Below are positions 23,581 to 35,148 of a stretch of DNA of 64,000 nt, piece by piece. The notes under the pieces were generated by a model. The model had not been told where the DNA came from. It made no database searches and worked only from the letters and a program-made list of their open reading frames with translations. The position numbers were made by a program, and so were the translations under genes. The DNA lies in NCBI GenBank assembly GCA_015680905.1, contig CM027377.1, forward strand, positions 35,364,501 through 35,428,500. The letters are read 5' to 3'. The number at the start of each line of letters is the position of its first letter. Positions within the stretch are counted from its first letter, which is position 1. The DNA comes from Coptis chinensis (Eukaryota; Streptophyta; Magnoliopsida; Ranunculales; Ranunculaceae).

Positions 23581-23993
23581 CTGAACGTGTTACTTACGTT
23601 AAAGTTTGTTGTTTAAGTATGACATGTGAAATATATTTATATATATGTATATAATTTATTATTACCAATATATGTTCCTACCTATATACTATAATATTAG
23701 ATATAGCTAATATATCAAGATAGAAATATTTAGGAACCATCTACTATTAAGCTAGAAAATGCAAACACGAAAATAAAATATCAGATATAAATATTATACA
23801 AGACCGGAAAAAAAAAAATCTAGCTACTGATGATCCTCCGTGTCAGAGCGTAATCCCTGGCCGCGAAGAAGAACCGTGAGTCCCGCGATGTCGCGTCAAG
23901 ACGAGCTCCTGTGGAGGCTAACTGCTCCTGGATATCACCAAGAGTATCCATCACCTGAGCCTAAAACTGATGCTGGCTCGCCATGATCATTCG

Positions 23994-24982
23994 CTAGAAC
24001 TGGTTCTGGCGAGTAAGAATATTGTCTTGAAATGCAGTCATGGAGGCTCTCATTTCTTGCTGGAATTCGCCCATGCTGTCTGTCATCGACTCGTGGCGAG
24101 TGGTCATATCTGTCCTTAACTCGCCCAAGGTACGTCTCATTGATACTTGGCGAGTGTACATGTCTCTCAGACTACTGTTCACTGCACGTAGGGTCTCTAT
24201 GGGTTGGGTGATCTTACTTATGGCAGTCTCATCAAAGTATGGTGGGTGAGAGGATCCTACGTTAGCGTGCTCGGCAGCCCTAGGTGCTGTGGGTTCCCAA
24301 TGGTCTTGTATGCATTTCTTAAAGACCAGCATATTCTCATATTGTGGTATAGGGAGTAGTGGGGTGGCAGACAGAAATCCCAGATTAATCATGACTTGCG
24401 TTACTAGAACGGCAAGGGGGGTCGACTTAAGAGTGGCATGTGTGATAATATCAAAAAGAAGGTAACGATGCGAAGTTACCCTTTCGCCCCTGGAGGATCC
24501 GAGAGAAGGTGGAGGAAGGTCTTGTTGATGTCGGAAGGCTTCGGGTGCCAATGACGCGTTCAGTCCACCATTGAGTCACATGCTAGCTGGTTCCGTCGCG
24601 ACCGAAATACGATACGCGCATTTCCCGTCGATGTTGTACTCTCCCTCGATTAGCGTGTCGAGCATTAGGTCGTAAGTCCGTGGGTACATGGACTCTGCTG
24701 AGTCAGTACGTGGTCGACCAGATTGGAATGCCCGTGATCCCGAGAGCAACACCGGTGTGACTTCGTGGCGACACCCCTCGGCGGTGACCAAAAATGGTCG
24801 CCATTAAAGCTTCCATTGTCGTAGAATTTCATCACCAAATCCTTAGAATAAAGCCCTCCATTGGCATATAACAAACTCTCCCATCCTCTAGAGTGAATTT
24901 CGTGATCAAAGAATGGAGCAAACATCCCATTTTCAAACAAATTCCCAAATTTTTTCAACACAAATCCGCTGCTTTCCGCCAT
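23994..24982 (-). pseudogene. Env-like 'plant transposon protein' (copy C, colinear N and C parts)
   Basis: Start at 24982: MAESSGFVLKKFGNLFENGM, then HSRGWESLLYANGGLYSKDL and VMKFYDNGSF. Frame changes lead to YPRTYDLMLDTLIEGEYNID (24791-24576) and then HRYLLFDIITHATLKSTPLA and VLVTQVMINLGF (24551-23994). The tail is rich in M, R, Q and T (MRRTLGELRTDMTTRHESM). Unlike the other copies, both halves lie in the right order here. It is a third member of the same family within one element and is the most complete. At least two frameshifts. Confidence 0.6.
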
Positions 24983-25402
24983 TGCTTTGGTCGTAGAGAG
25001 GATGGCTATTGATTACTGATGAGGGGAGAATTGTGATGATCTAACGGAAGGAAATCTTGATCGGAGCTGTGAGGGTCTCGCGCGAGACCTAGTTTTAGTG
25101 TGGGCCTGTCTCGTGCGAGACTAATTCAAGAGGGGGCAAGATCCGGTTTTTTAAGAAGACGAATCGTGTATTTGTGACGCGTGTTATTGGGTTTTTTGGG
25201 TTTAAATGGACCGAGAAATCGATATTTTGGTTGGGCCAAAAATTTTCTCGAAGCCCAAATCAAGCCTAAAGCCTGATTTAAACCTAAAAATCTAAATGCG
25301 TACCCATGACTCGTTTGGACTCCGAATTGGACGAATGAGATATCGAAATGATCGGCACGAAAAATTCTATCCAATTGTATGAGTCATTCTTGAAAGTCAC
25401 AA

Positions 25403-25850
25403 TTTTTTTTTTTTTTTTTTAGAAAAGGAGAGTGTAAAGGTTTTATTTACATACAAGGGAGATATACGTGAAAAACACTGGATGTCCAGGGGAGTCACCA
25501 TCTTAAATCATAGACAACTGTCATGTCGGCTCTGGGGCGAACCCAATCCAGCCAGACTGTGGCTTCACCTCTATGTATTATGGGGTTAGGGGCAGGGGCG
25601 GTACCATCCCGACCGCGGCGCCGCCTTGCCTAATAAAATTGCCCTTATTACATACGGCTATCCTCAAACCGCCCCAAGGGACTCAAAGTAACCAATTCTA
25701 GGGTTGGTCTGGTGGAATCCATTGCCCGTTTGTGTTCCAAGTATGCAACATCTGAGGTTTGACATGAATCCCATGTGCAAAACTTAATGCAAAGGGAACA
25801 GGCAACAATATAAACATATTTACAAGGTGAGTCTTTTAACATCAGATCCT
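25403..25850 (-). mobile_element. Possible poly(A) retroposon inserted in the LTR element
   Basis: On the minus strand the stretch ends ATAAAACCTTTACACTCTCC, then TTTTCT and about 18 A (T-run at 25403-25420). AATAAAA precedes the tail by the usual distance for a polyadenylated transcript. The body (about 25430-25850) has GC-rich non-coding text and no domain I can name. Target duplications were not found, so the 5' limit is a guess. Confidence 0.4.
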
Positions 25851-25895
25851 CAAGACGAATCGAGTCTTTTAACGTCCGATTCTTAAGACGAATCC
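25820..25895. repeat. 36-bp tandem duplication
   Basis: 'gagtcttttaacatcagatc' then 'ctcaagacgaatc' recurs immediately as 'gagtcttttaacgtccgatt' then 'cttaagacgaatc'. Non-coding. Confidence 0.8.
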
Positions 25896-26707
25896 CAACC
25901 TGTGGGAGAAACAGCGCGGCGACGAAGATTATCCTGCACAGCTGGTGTTAGATAAAAGTATACCTTAAACTGGCTAGTATCGGATAGGAAGTCTGGGCCT
26001 AGACAGAAGGGTGTTTGGCAATGCATACACCAGCCCATCCTTCACAAGCATCGCCGTTTACGAGAGCAAAAGAACTACGACCATTTCCTATTCGTGATAA
26101 GTGAGACTTACACCAAATGATTAGCTGAAGTTCGCGAGGTAGAGAGTAGAAAAGGGAAGAAAGGAAGGAGGTGAAATTTTAGGTACCCATCGCTTAATCG
26201 AAAAGCACGCTTGCTCGTGTTACGAAGACATTTATACTCGGTTAACGTAAAGAGTTTTTGTGGACTAAGGTTCCGCTTGCAACCACACACTTCAAAGAAC
26301 TTTGGAGATCATAAGATAGAAGATGGCCCGCTACCAAAATGGCGCACCCTCTATAGAAACAAGATTGAGTACGCCAAATGAAACATCTAGTCGATGTAAA
26401 ACCGGATTCTCAAGAAGAGTCCGCTCAACATCCGGTGAGCGTAATTGTGGTAATGTTTTAGGCGTTGTCCATTGACTTGAAATTCACTGTTATCTTTTGG
26501 ATTAAGCAAAGAGATTGCCCCATAATGTTTAACAAACCGACACAATGAAAGGACCGCACCATCGTGTTTTCAATTTACCGGGAAAGATGTGTAATATGGA
26601 GTTGTGCAAAGAAACTTTTTTGCCAATTTTGAAATCCTTACGCAAAATGTGCTTGTCGTGGCACTCTTTTCATATTAGCTTTGTAGGATTTCGAGAGATC
26701 ATAAGCA

Positions 26708-27600
26708 TCACTTCAATCTCCTCCACCATTTAATTGCAGTTTTAAACTTCGCTTTTGCCTCGATGATATTGTAATTGAGGCTTTTGATGGCCCAAAAGGC
26801 ACGGTGTTCAAGTTCAACTGGCAGATGACAAGGTTTTCCAAAAACAATGTGGTAAGGAGACATCCCTATAGGTGTCTTAAATGCTGTTCGGTATGCCCAC
26901 AAGGCATCCGATAAGCGGAGAGACCAGTCCTTTCTTGATGGGTTGACAGTTTTCTCCAGAATAGACTTTATCTCTCTGTTGGAGACTTCTACTTAGCCAC
27001 TCGTTTGTGGGTGGTATGGAGTAGCAACCTTGTGAGTAACTCCATATTTCTTCATTAAAAACCCAAAAAATTTGTTACAAAAATGTGTACCCCCATCACT
27101 GATGATAGCTTTGGGAACACCAAAACGAGAGAAAATGTTTTCTTTTACAAATATCACGACAATCTTATGGTCATTTGAGCGACATCGCGAAAGTGCCTCA
27201 ATCCATTTGGACACATAGTCTACAAATGACTAAAATGTATAGAAAACCTTGAGAAATAGGGAAAGGTCCCATAAAATCAATGCCCCAAACATCAAAAATT
27301 TCCAAATCAAGATAGGATTTAGGGGCATCATATTTCGCTTGGTAATTCAACCTAGGTGTTGACAACGAATGCAAGCTACGCAAATGTTAGCGGTGCATCG
27401 CGAAAAAGGGTAGGCCAAGAAAACCACATTGTAACACCTTTGGCCGCAGTTTTCTTTCCCATCGAAATGACCTCCGTAAAGATTGTTCATGGCAAAAGGA
27501 TAATACGTCGGTGTGTTCCCGGTCCGAATGCAAATACGAATGAGTTAGTCGGAACAATACTTAAAGAGGTAGGGTTCATCCCAGAATAATAATTTTTACG
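26708..27600 (-). pseudogene. Integrase of the Ty3 element
   Basis: The catalytic triad is visible across several frames: [17 protein letters not shown] (first D, about 27300), AIISDGGTHFCNKFFGF (second D, about 27090), and a glutamate in [12 protein letters not shown] about 35 residues later (about 26960). Then [20 protein letters not shown] and [19 protein letters not shown], a wording characteristic of Athila/Tat integrases. The enzyme inserts the cDNA into the genome with a 5-bp stagger, matching the TCGTG duplication. Stops and shifts at about 27214, 26993 and 26905 break it. Confidence 0.88.
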
Positions 27601-27666
27601 ATGGATAAGAACTTTTTATGATTAGGGCGTGACCAAAAGGAGGGGACTTCCTCAAGAACTAGGTAG

Positions 27667-28074
27667 TTAACGATATCCGCATACCATGGAGATGAAAAAT
27701 AGAGTACAAGTATTCGTGCGGGAAGGAATCACCGATAGCTTCGAAATCACTATCGATGTCACCAACCAGCCTTGATAAATGGTCGGGCTTACATTTTCAG
27801 TTCCTTTCTTGTCTTTGATTTCCGGGGTGAATTCTTGTAAGAGAAGGATCCAAATGAACAATCGTTGTTTTGTCGTCCTTTTTTGGTAAGTAAGTACCAA
27901 ATTGCGGCATGGTGGTCGATATATCACGATGGTCGATGTTCCAACTAGGTAGGGCTTAAACTTATCCAAAGCATAGACAACAGCTAGGAACTCTTTCTCC
28001 GTTGTGGTATAATTACGTTGAGCGTCGTTAAGAGTTTTACTAAGCGTAGTAAATGACAACGGGTTTGTCGTCAC
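27667..28074 (-). pseudogene. RNase H domain of the Ty3 element
   Basis: Contains LSKTLNDAQRNYTTTEKEFL and AVVYALDKFKPYLVG, the conserved block around the catalytic Glu of Ty3 RNase H. A frame change after GTSTIVI shifts the rest. It lies between RT (28.3-29.1 kb) and integrase as expected. Confidence 0.85.
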
Positions 28075-28323
28075 GCCGTTGGCCTAGCACGGCACCAATA
28101 GCAAAGTCGCTAGCGTCACACATCGGGCCGAATGGTTGAGACCAATCGGGGGTTGAATGATAGGAGCGGTAGTTAGAGCATTTTTAGAGTATCAAAAGCT
28201 TGTTTGCAATTGAAATTGAAGTCGAATATCGCATCCTTAAAGAGATTGGTTAAGGGTCGAAAGCAACTTTAGAAAAATCCTGAATGAATCTCCCAAAAAC
28301 CCGTGGCCTAAAAGGCACGGATA

Positions 28324-29188
28324 TCACTTAACCGCATGGGGAAAGGTAGCGAAAGAAATTTTACCAATTTTAGCCTTATCAACCTCTATCCCGCCTTTTG
28401 AAACAATATGACCTAGAACAAGTCCTTTGGTAACCATGAAATGACACTTCTCCCAATTGAGTACCAGATTTTTCTCTTCACAACGCCAAGTAAAACTTTG
28501 GAAAGGTTGGATAAACAAATCGTTAAAGGAATTTCCGTAAATGGAAAAGTCGTCCATGAAGACTTCCATATAACGTTCCACCATATCACTAAAAATGTGA
28601 AGCATGCAGCGTTGGAAAGTCCCTGGGCATTACAAAGACCAAAAGGCATTCGATGCGTATGCAAAGGTTCCAAAGGGACACGCGTGAAAGTTGTCTTTTT
28701 CTTGATCGGCGGGATCGATGACAATTTGGAAGTATCCGAATAGCCATCAAGAAAACAAGTAGTAAGCATGACCGCTAAACGTTCTAGCATCCGGGTCAAT
28801 GAATGGGAGAGGAAAGTGATCTTTACGGGTCTCGGCATTAAGTTTGCGATAGTCAATGCAAATTCTCCATTTCAAAGGAATGCGAAAGTGGAGATGCACT
28901 CACCATTTTCATTTTGCACAACTTGAATGCCGGACTTTTGGGAACAACGCGTGGACGGGACTAACCCAGTCACTATCTGAGATAGGGTATATGATACCCG
29001 CATCAAGTAAACGTAGAACTTCCTCTCGCACTACTTCCTTCATTGCGGGATTAAGGCGGCGTTGTGGTTCTCGCGACGTTTTTGTGCCGTCATCAAGATG
29101 TATACGATGCGTGCATATGCTAGGGTCTATCCCCTTGATATCATCTAAGGACCATCCGATAGCGGAGCGGTGTTCACGAATGACATGA
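28324..29188 (-). pseudogene. Reverse transcriptase of the Ty3 element
   Basis: The N-terminal side reads HRIHLDDGTKTSREPQRRLN and LRLLDAGIIYPISDSDWVSP. A frame change follows, then MPFGLCNAQG (about 28640). Another change leads to MLHIFSDMVERYMEVFMDDF, with the catalytic DD pair in VFMDDFS (about 28555) and FMVTKGLVLGHIVSKGGIEV. The enzyme copies the element RNA into DNA. F-M-D-D in place of the commoner Y-x-D-D is typical of Athila elements. At least three frameshifts separate fingers, palm and thumb. Confidence 0.9.
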
Positions 29189-30004
29189 ATCAAACGTGCC
29201 TCTTCGTCTGTAGTCAAGTGAGCAGAAATTATTATAGGGTGACTACCATCTGGATCGAGATGCACGTACTTCAAATCTGGGGGTAAAGGTTTTAAATCTG
29301 GAGTTGGAGGTTTGGGGATCAAGGATTCGTGAGGGATCATCTCTTCAATGGAAAAGAGTGAATCCGGTTCTTCTGAATTAGTTTGCACCGAAGCATTAGG
29401 GTCAAATAGTGGTACTGACTCTAATAATGCATGGACATCCCTTATGTACGAGTCATCGTCAAACTCCGGATTATCAAAAGAAAGAAATTGGTGTATCTCG
29501 TCTGGGGGAAAAGAGTTTGTGAAATAATCATGTTCCAGACTATCAACCAAGCTAATCTCGCCCTCCATTATAGGATCGGGAAACTGTTTCATTAATTTGA
29601 ACACGTTGAGTTCGACAGAAAGGTTCCCGAAAGACAATGTCATTGAACCGTCCCGACAATTTATGAGAGCGTTGGCAGTTGCAAGGAAAGGACGTCCCAA
29701 GATGATAGGGATGGAGTCACAGGCTACTTCAGTATCTAGAATGACAAAATCAACTGGGTAGTAAAAATCTTGGACCTTTACTATAACGTTCTCTACTATG
29801 CCTTTTGGGTACTTGATGGAGCCGATCCGCGAAGTTGCAGAGAGTCATATTGGTAGGTTTCAATTCATGAAGACCTAACCGCTTAAATAAGTAGTAGGGA
29901 AGTAGGTTAACACCGCACCTAGGTCTAAAAGTGCAAGAAGTTGTATACTTGTCGCCTAACGTGCATGGTACGCTTAGTCGACACAGGTCCTTGTACTTTA
30001 CCAC
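29189..30004 (-). pseudogene. Aspartic protease and protease-RT linker of the Ty3 element
   Basis: Protease: CTLGDKYTTSCTF, and in an adjacent frame the active site ALLDLGA (about 29920-29935). One base later GVNLLPYYLFKRLGLHELKP continues in the other frame, so a single-base loss right after the catalytic D-L-G breaks the enzyme. The linker, 29700 downward, has MGRPFLATANALINCRDGSM and FGNLSVELNVFKLM, a phrase standard in this lineage between protease and RT. The protease matures the gag-pol precursor. Confidence 0.82.
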
Positions 30005-30564
30005 ACCATTGGTAGTGGTAATCGAGGAAACTGCTCAGTGAGGAACGCTTGTTGAGGTACATTCGTACGTCGTTTGGTGGTGCACATGTCTTTCAAAAAC
30101 TTGGCATGCTTGGGCAAATGCTTTAGCGCATCTAGGAAAGGTAAGTTTATGGTCAAATTTTTGAAGGTTTCACGGATCTCATCAAAATGTTCATCATGTT
30201 TGTTCTTTACCAAACGGGCAGGGAACGGAGCTTTTGGACGGAATCGCGTATAACGATTAGTGGTATCTTTTCCTAGGGATGTAGGTGTAGATTTTGAAGG
30301 TACAACTTCGTTCGTTATAGGTTGCGAGGTAGGAGTTGGAAGGACATCAGTCGTGACTTCCGTCGATTCCTCGTCTGGCATACGTATATTATTGTCGATG
30401 GTTTCGCCGTAACGAAGAGTGGTGATGGCATTTACCTCACCGGCTTGGATTACTAGGTCTTGGTGCATTGTTGAGTTCAAAGGCGCAGTGTTTGTAGGCT
30501 TAGGGTTTGAACCGCCTTGGCGGGGAACACGCCTTTTGACTTTTATCCCCGAGCTAACAAACAA
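29998..30564 (-). pseudogene. Gag-protease linker region
   Basis: Low-complexity, threonine- and proline-rich sequence ending in DALKHLPKHAKFLKDMCTTK. This last phrase is the conserved block that precedes the protease in Athila-like polyproteins. No catalytic residues. It continues the gag frame after a shift near 30600. Confidence 0.7.
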
Positions 30565-30604
30565 GAAACCGTTGGATAGAAGCTAGGATTTGATTCTCGT
30601 TGAT

Positions 30605-32012
30605 TCATGTATGTCGGGAAAGTTTCAGCCGTTTTATCGGTGGATGGATTACCAAAGGAGCAGCAGGAACTAGTTCACGGTTATTATTCACGGGTTGATT
30701 TTGGTAGCCATATCCTTGGTTAGCGGGAACAAAGTTGCGGTTGTTTTGGTACCCCATATTTGCGTTGTTGGGAAAATTACTTTGCCCTTGCTGAAATAGT
30801 GGATGATTTCCTTGACGATAGGAATTGTAGTTCGCGGGTGGTCGTACAGGAACGTTGTTGCCACCTGAAGGAGCTTGTTGTTGGACAGGGGGTGCCCAAG
30901 CTAAATTCGGATGTTGTCGCCAAGGTGCATTAGGGATGTTGAAAGCACAAGCCTCTTCAGAAGGTTGGGGAGGACACTCGTATACCAAAGGACAATAAGA
31001 ATCGGTGTGCTCAGGACTTAAGCAAAGAGGGCATGGGGAAGCGTTGGCAGCCATGACCTGTTTGGGTTTTTGTTCATTTACTTGTACCGAAAGAGCATCG
31101 ACCTTTTTGTTTAGGGACTCGATTAGAGTTTTTAATTCCGGATCGGGTTTGACCTCGAACATAGACGTAACTTTGGTAGGAGTGTCTTTAGAAGATCTAG
31201 AAGAATCAGTGTTTCCCCAATGGGTGCTTCGTGAGGCCTGTTTCTCAAGAAAAGTGTATGCTTCAAGAAATTTGTCCATGAAACAACCGCCGCTCATGAT
31301 ATCTAATGTTTCCTTTTGATGGTCGTCGAGAGACCATTAAAGAATGAACGGACTAATACAGCCGTGTCGAAGTTGATGATGGGGACATTCGAGAAGTAGA
31401 TCAAAATCCGCTCCACGCCCGAAAAGGATTCCCGGGGTGCCGGGCGAAAAGAATTGAATCTTTTGAAGCATTTCTGTAGTTTTTTCTTTTGAGTATAGAA
31501 CTTTATCATGAATGCTTGAACAAGTTTGGCCCATGTGTCAATGGATTGCGGGCGCTTTGTCCGGCGAGCCAAACTGAAGCTTTATCAGCTAAGGTGAAGG
31601 GAAACAACCTAAGCAAGACTTGTTCGTTGGTAACGGTCGGATGGCGGAAAGTGGTGACTACTTGTTGCATCCGACGAAGATGATTGTACGGTTTTTCATG
31701 GTCTAAACCATGGTAAACAGGTAACAAACCGAAAATGTTTAGCGGAATACGAAAATCACCTACAATCGCATCGAGTTTAATGCAGGAAGCAGGTCCTTCC
31801 TGTAAGGCAGTATAGAAATCCGAAAAGGGTTTCTCGACTGTGAGATTTTCTTCAGCCATAATTAAAGGAGATAATGGAAACGGAGATGTTTGACGAGGTT
31901 GATTTACGGAGGAGGAACTATGCCTAGGAGATAACATAAACAGTTGTTTCTTGTATTTTCGACGATGATATGTAAGTTCTAATTCCTTATGTTTACCAGA
32001 CCGTAGTCTCAT
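30605..32012 (-). pseudogene. Gag protein of the Ty3 element
   Basis: The start at 32012 gives MRLRSGKHKELELTYHRRKY, then DFRIPLNIFGLLPVYHGLDH, QVLLRLFPFTLADKASVWLA, a shift, TWAKLVQAFMIKFYTQKKKL, and after 31297 MSGGCFMDKFLEAYTFLEKQ. A Cys/His cluster CPLCLSPEHTDSYC near 31000 is a zinc knuckle (C-x2-C-x4-H-x4-C) that binds the packaged RNA. The C-terminal third is rich in N, Q and P. Gag forms the cytoplasmic particle. Three frames are used, with breaks near 31510 and 31300. Confidence 0.88.
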
Positions 32013-32335
32013 ACAAATATAAATTTTAATTTAGTGCTCATAAGGAACGAATAATGACTGGAGTTTTTTAGAAGTTAGGAAGGAGGGAGTTGAAACACGC
32101 CTTCCTCGAAATGCTAACTTCGAAAGGTAAGCTAGGATAACGTGTGGATATTCCAAAGCCGACCAGTCACCTGAGAGAATTGAGGGAAGTTGTTCGTGCC
32201 AGCACGTTCCTTAATTAGGCAACCTCAATTTTTTCAAGTTTCCTAGGCACTGATGGAATAGGATGATAATATGTGATGGTGTATTATGCGGGGTGTTATT
32301 AAGATGATTTAGATGATTTTTTTTTAATTACTATG

Positions 32336-32366
<31 letters not shown>

Positions 32367-33232
32367 TTTTTTTTTTTATTTATTTTTATTTTAATTTACG
32401 TAATTAGTGTATTATGGAGACGTGATTACGAAATAAAAAAACGATAGATGCCAAAATAGAAACTAACTAACATATACTAGTTTACGCAAAAAGTCTACCC
32501 ATGCAAATCTATATTACCTATACGTGCAACTATGTAAGTTATAATGCGGAGCTAGGGAATGTCGAGAACGAACTCATGCAATTGAATACCGCGTACGTGA
32601 ATTGATGTAACATACACATACAAAAATATTCTAAGCAAGTGGTTTGGCGCTACACATATATCAAAATATATTCGAATCATATTTATTGTGTTACGTAAAT
32701 ATGTGATGACGAACCATCTTTACATGCACAGAGTTCTCATGCCAACATACAAATATACGAGGTAAAACAGGTTATAGCAAATAATATCCTCGACAAAGTT
32801 TGAGGAGTTTAAGTGTTTGAAACCTGGCATCCCGCGATTCCTCGTATAGCGATCGACTACTCCCGAGCTTATTCTTACTAGTAAAACAGGACCAAAGAGC
32901 CCAAAAGAGTACTGAAAAGGAAAGTGGCCTGTACCTGAAAACCGGAGTGTTGATACTCGTGTTAGTCTCAAGGCTACTACTAATTCAGTCTCGTCCGACT
33001 CTTTTTTGTCTGTTCAAGATTTCAAATTCCTACGAGTACTTAGACTGGCGTAAGCAATGAAAATAAACAAACTTGGTTCACGATATTTGTTAGTAGAAAA
33101 AGTTAATGTAAACTATTTCAGTAACTTGTTAGTATTGTAAATGTAAATGGAAATTAAAAAGATGAGGAGGTAAGGGGAGGGTTTTATGGATGTATTCCAG
33201 TTTATTACGTTAAGTCCAGAGTCCTTTAGCGT
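32013..33232. other. 5' leader of the retrotransposon
   Basis: About 1.2 kb between the gag start and the primer-binding site, with no gene. It holds a (TTA)n microsatellite (32338-32366) followed by a T-rich run. Long leaders are usual in this lineage. Confidence 0.6.
32338..32366. repeat. (TTA)n microsatellite
   Basis: About nine to ten TTA triplets followed by a run of T. Located in the element leader. Confidence 0.95.
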
Positions 33233-33246
33233 GCAATGCGGCACCA
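33233..33246 (-). other. Primer-binding site
   Basis: On the minus strand, three bases after the LTR end, TGGTGCCGCATTGC. The first bases resemble the TGGCGCCG start used by Athila-like elements (tRNA-Asp type, from memory), with mismatches. Position and spacing support the call more than the match itself. Confidence 0.55.
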
Positions 33247-33249
33247 TTT

Positions 33250-35148
33250 TGATAAACGCTATTTTATTCGAACGTTTATTTGGTTTTCAGCCATTTGTTT
33301 TCTTAAGTCCGAGGTCCACAAATCAAAGTCCGAAGTCCAAAGTCCAACGTCCGTATATAGTCGTGACGCGTTTTAGTCAAGTTACCTTACTCACGTGGGT
33401 TTGGTAGGATAGGTCGAGTAAAGGGATCGTCCAAACCTTAGGGCTCGGATAGGTTCAAACCGAATTACAAATTTTAGTGAGTAGGATTTTTTTAGGTTTC
33501 TTTTAGTTGGTTTAATTAAAATAACGGTAATGCAAATAATGTAAATTATTACGGGCGATTATATGTAGGTAAACAAGATGGAGAAACAGGGAGAGAGTTA
33601 ATCATGCTCATGCAAGAATCATTTTTCAACAGTTTTATTACCAAATCACTACATCTCTAGTTCGTCCTCGTTTTGGAGACGACGCCGAGTATTGATCCCT
33701 AGTGCATGCCCACATCTCTAGGTCGATTTCACTAGCATAAGGAGTTTCAATAATACCTCATCTCTCGGTATATTATTTCAGCTCCCCACACATTTCACAT
33801 CACCGGACGAATTGGAGAGTTGTCGACACTGGAGTCGTCGCGTCGCGAACACATTTGGTCGCTACGACCGTCTGGAGCATCGCCATCCAACTATGTACGC
33901 CTCCTCGATCATTTTGGGACCGGATGTCAATTCTATGCCTAATTCCTAAGTAGTGATTCTAGAATATTAACGAGTCAATTCGATTTTTCACACGAAAGGC
34001 AACAGAACCCTCCCACGGAGGGGGATTAGCTCATGGTCATAGAAGGAATAATAAAACTTGTCGATACATTAAGTAAATAAATGCGTGACGTAAATTAAAC
34101 TAGAAAAGAAATGACTGTTATTAAGGGTAAAATGACTTACAGTATTAAGCTGCTGAAATGGAAATGGCGGAATGTAAGTACTAAAGAAGAAAAAACTAAG
34201 CGTAGCTAAAGCATTAATATGCTGAAGGGGTCATAATGAAGGCGACCCCCTCATATATATAGGCTGGAGACTGGAGAATGATTTAATTGGGTTTTGGCTG
34301 TTTCTTCAATTGAGACATTCAAAACTTTGAATATCAAAGTTTTGTTTTCACGTGACTTCCTTTAAACCAAGTTTTGTTTATGAAACAAAACTCATTTAAT
34401 GTTTCGTCCGCTTGCGCCTTGTATTTGTCCCTTTGCTCAATTTCATTTCCATCTTGAACAAGTACGTGTATTCTCTCATTGCAAGGTGGCATCAATTTGA
34501 AACCATTCTTTTCCACCTGCCTATGCTGACTCATCCTGCCTTCTGGGCCCGCAGAGTGTGTCCACTTAGTGTGTCCAGTGGCGGCGCCGATTTGGCATTT
34601 TTACGACTTTTTGTCCTTGCGCAAAGTTCGTCGCCCGGGTCGCTATGGTAGCTTCACTAGCCAACGTTGGCACCTAGATTTAGCCGATTTGAGCTTCGGA
34701 AGTTTCCTGCTTCTTTATATGTGGGCTCGTTCTGCACTGGTTTTGTTCTTTTGGAAACTTCGGCTCTAGTTAGGCTTTGTTGGGCTTCACGGGGATTGAG
34801 TGGGAATTCCACATATTCCCGTATTCCTGTACTTAGCAGCTTCACTAGCCAACGTCGGCATCTAGATTTATCCGATTTGAGCTTCAGAAGTTTGTTGCTT
34901 CTTTATATGTGGACCCGTTCCGCACTGGTTCTGTTCTTTTGAAAACTTCGGCTTCACAGGGGTTGAGTGGGAAACTTCAATTATTCCCGTATTCCTGTAC
35001 TTCGATGCATGTTTTATCACTATATTTATTTTACTTGCGGAATCCTACAAAAGTACGAAAATATAATTATTACATGATTATTAAACACATAATCGACCAA
35101 ATTGCTACGTCTCTCGGGGTTTAATATTACAGTTTTGGGTGCTTATCA
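33250..35148 (-). mobile_element. 5' LTR (1,899 bp)
   Basis: Aligns along its length with 16969-18890, with scattered substitutions and short indels, many in CG-containing spots (33800-33900, 34000-34020, 34535-34595). U3 is at the right, with the 187-bp tandem repeat at 34660 and 34847. A TATA-like motif lies near 34250-34265 on the minus strand. Transcription of the element would start just left of it. Confidence 0.92.

Larger units (their letters stand above)
16969..35148 (-). mobile_element. Complete Athila-like Ty3 LTR retrotransposon, 18,180 bp
   Basis: Two long direct repeats (16969-18890 and 33250-35148) bound the element. In coding orientation (minus) it starts TGATAAGCACC and ends CGTTTATCA, an inverted-repeat end pair. 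A five-base target duplication flanks it. Next to the 5' LTR (right side) is a primer-binding-like TGGTGCCGCATTGC; next to the 3' LTR is a polypurine tract TTTGGGGGTGGTG. Order inside: gag, protease, RT, RNase H, integrase, then a long 3' region with env-like ORFs. Gene order, motif wording and the extra 3' ORFs fit the Athila lineage. All ORFs are broken, so the copy is not autonomous as written. Confidence 0.93.
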
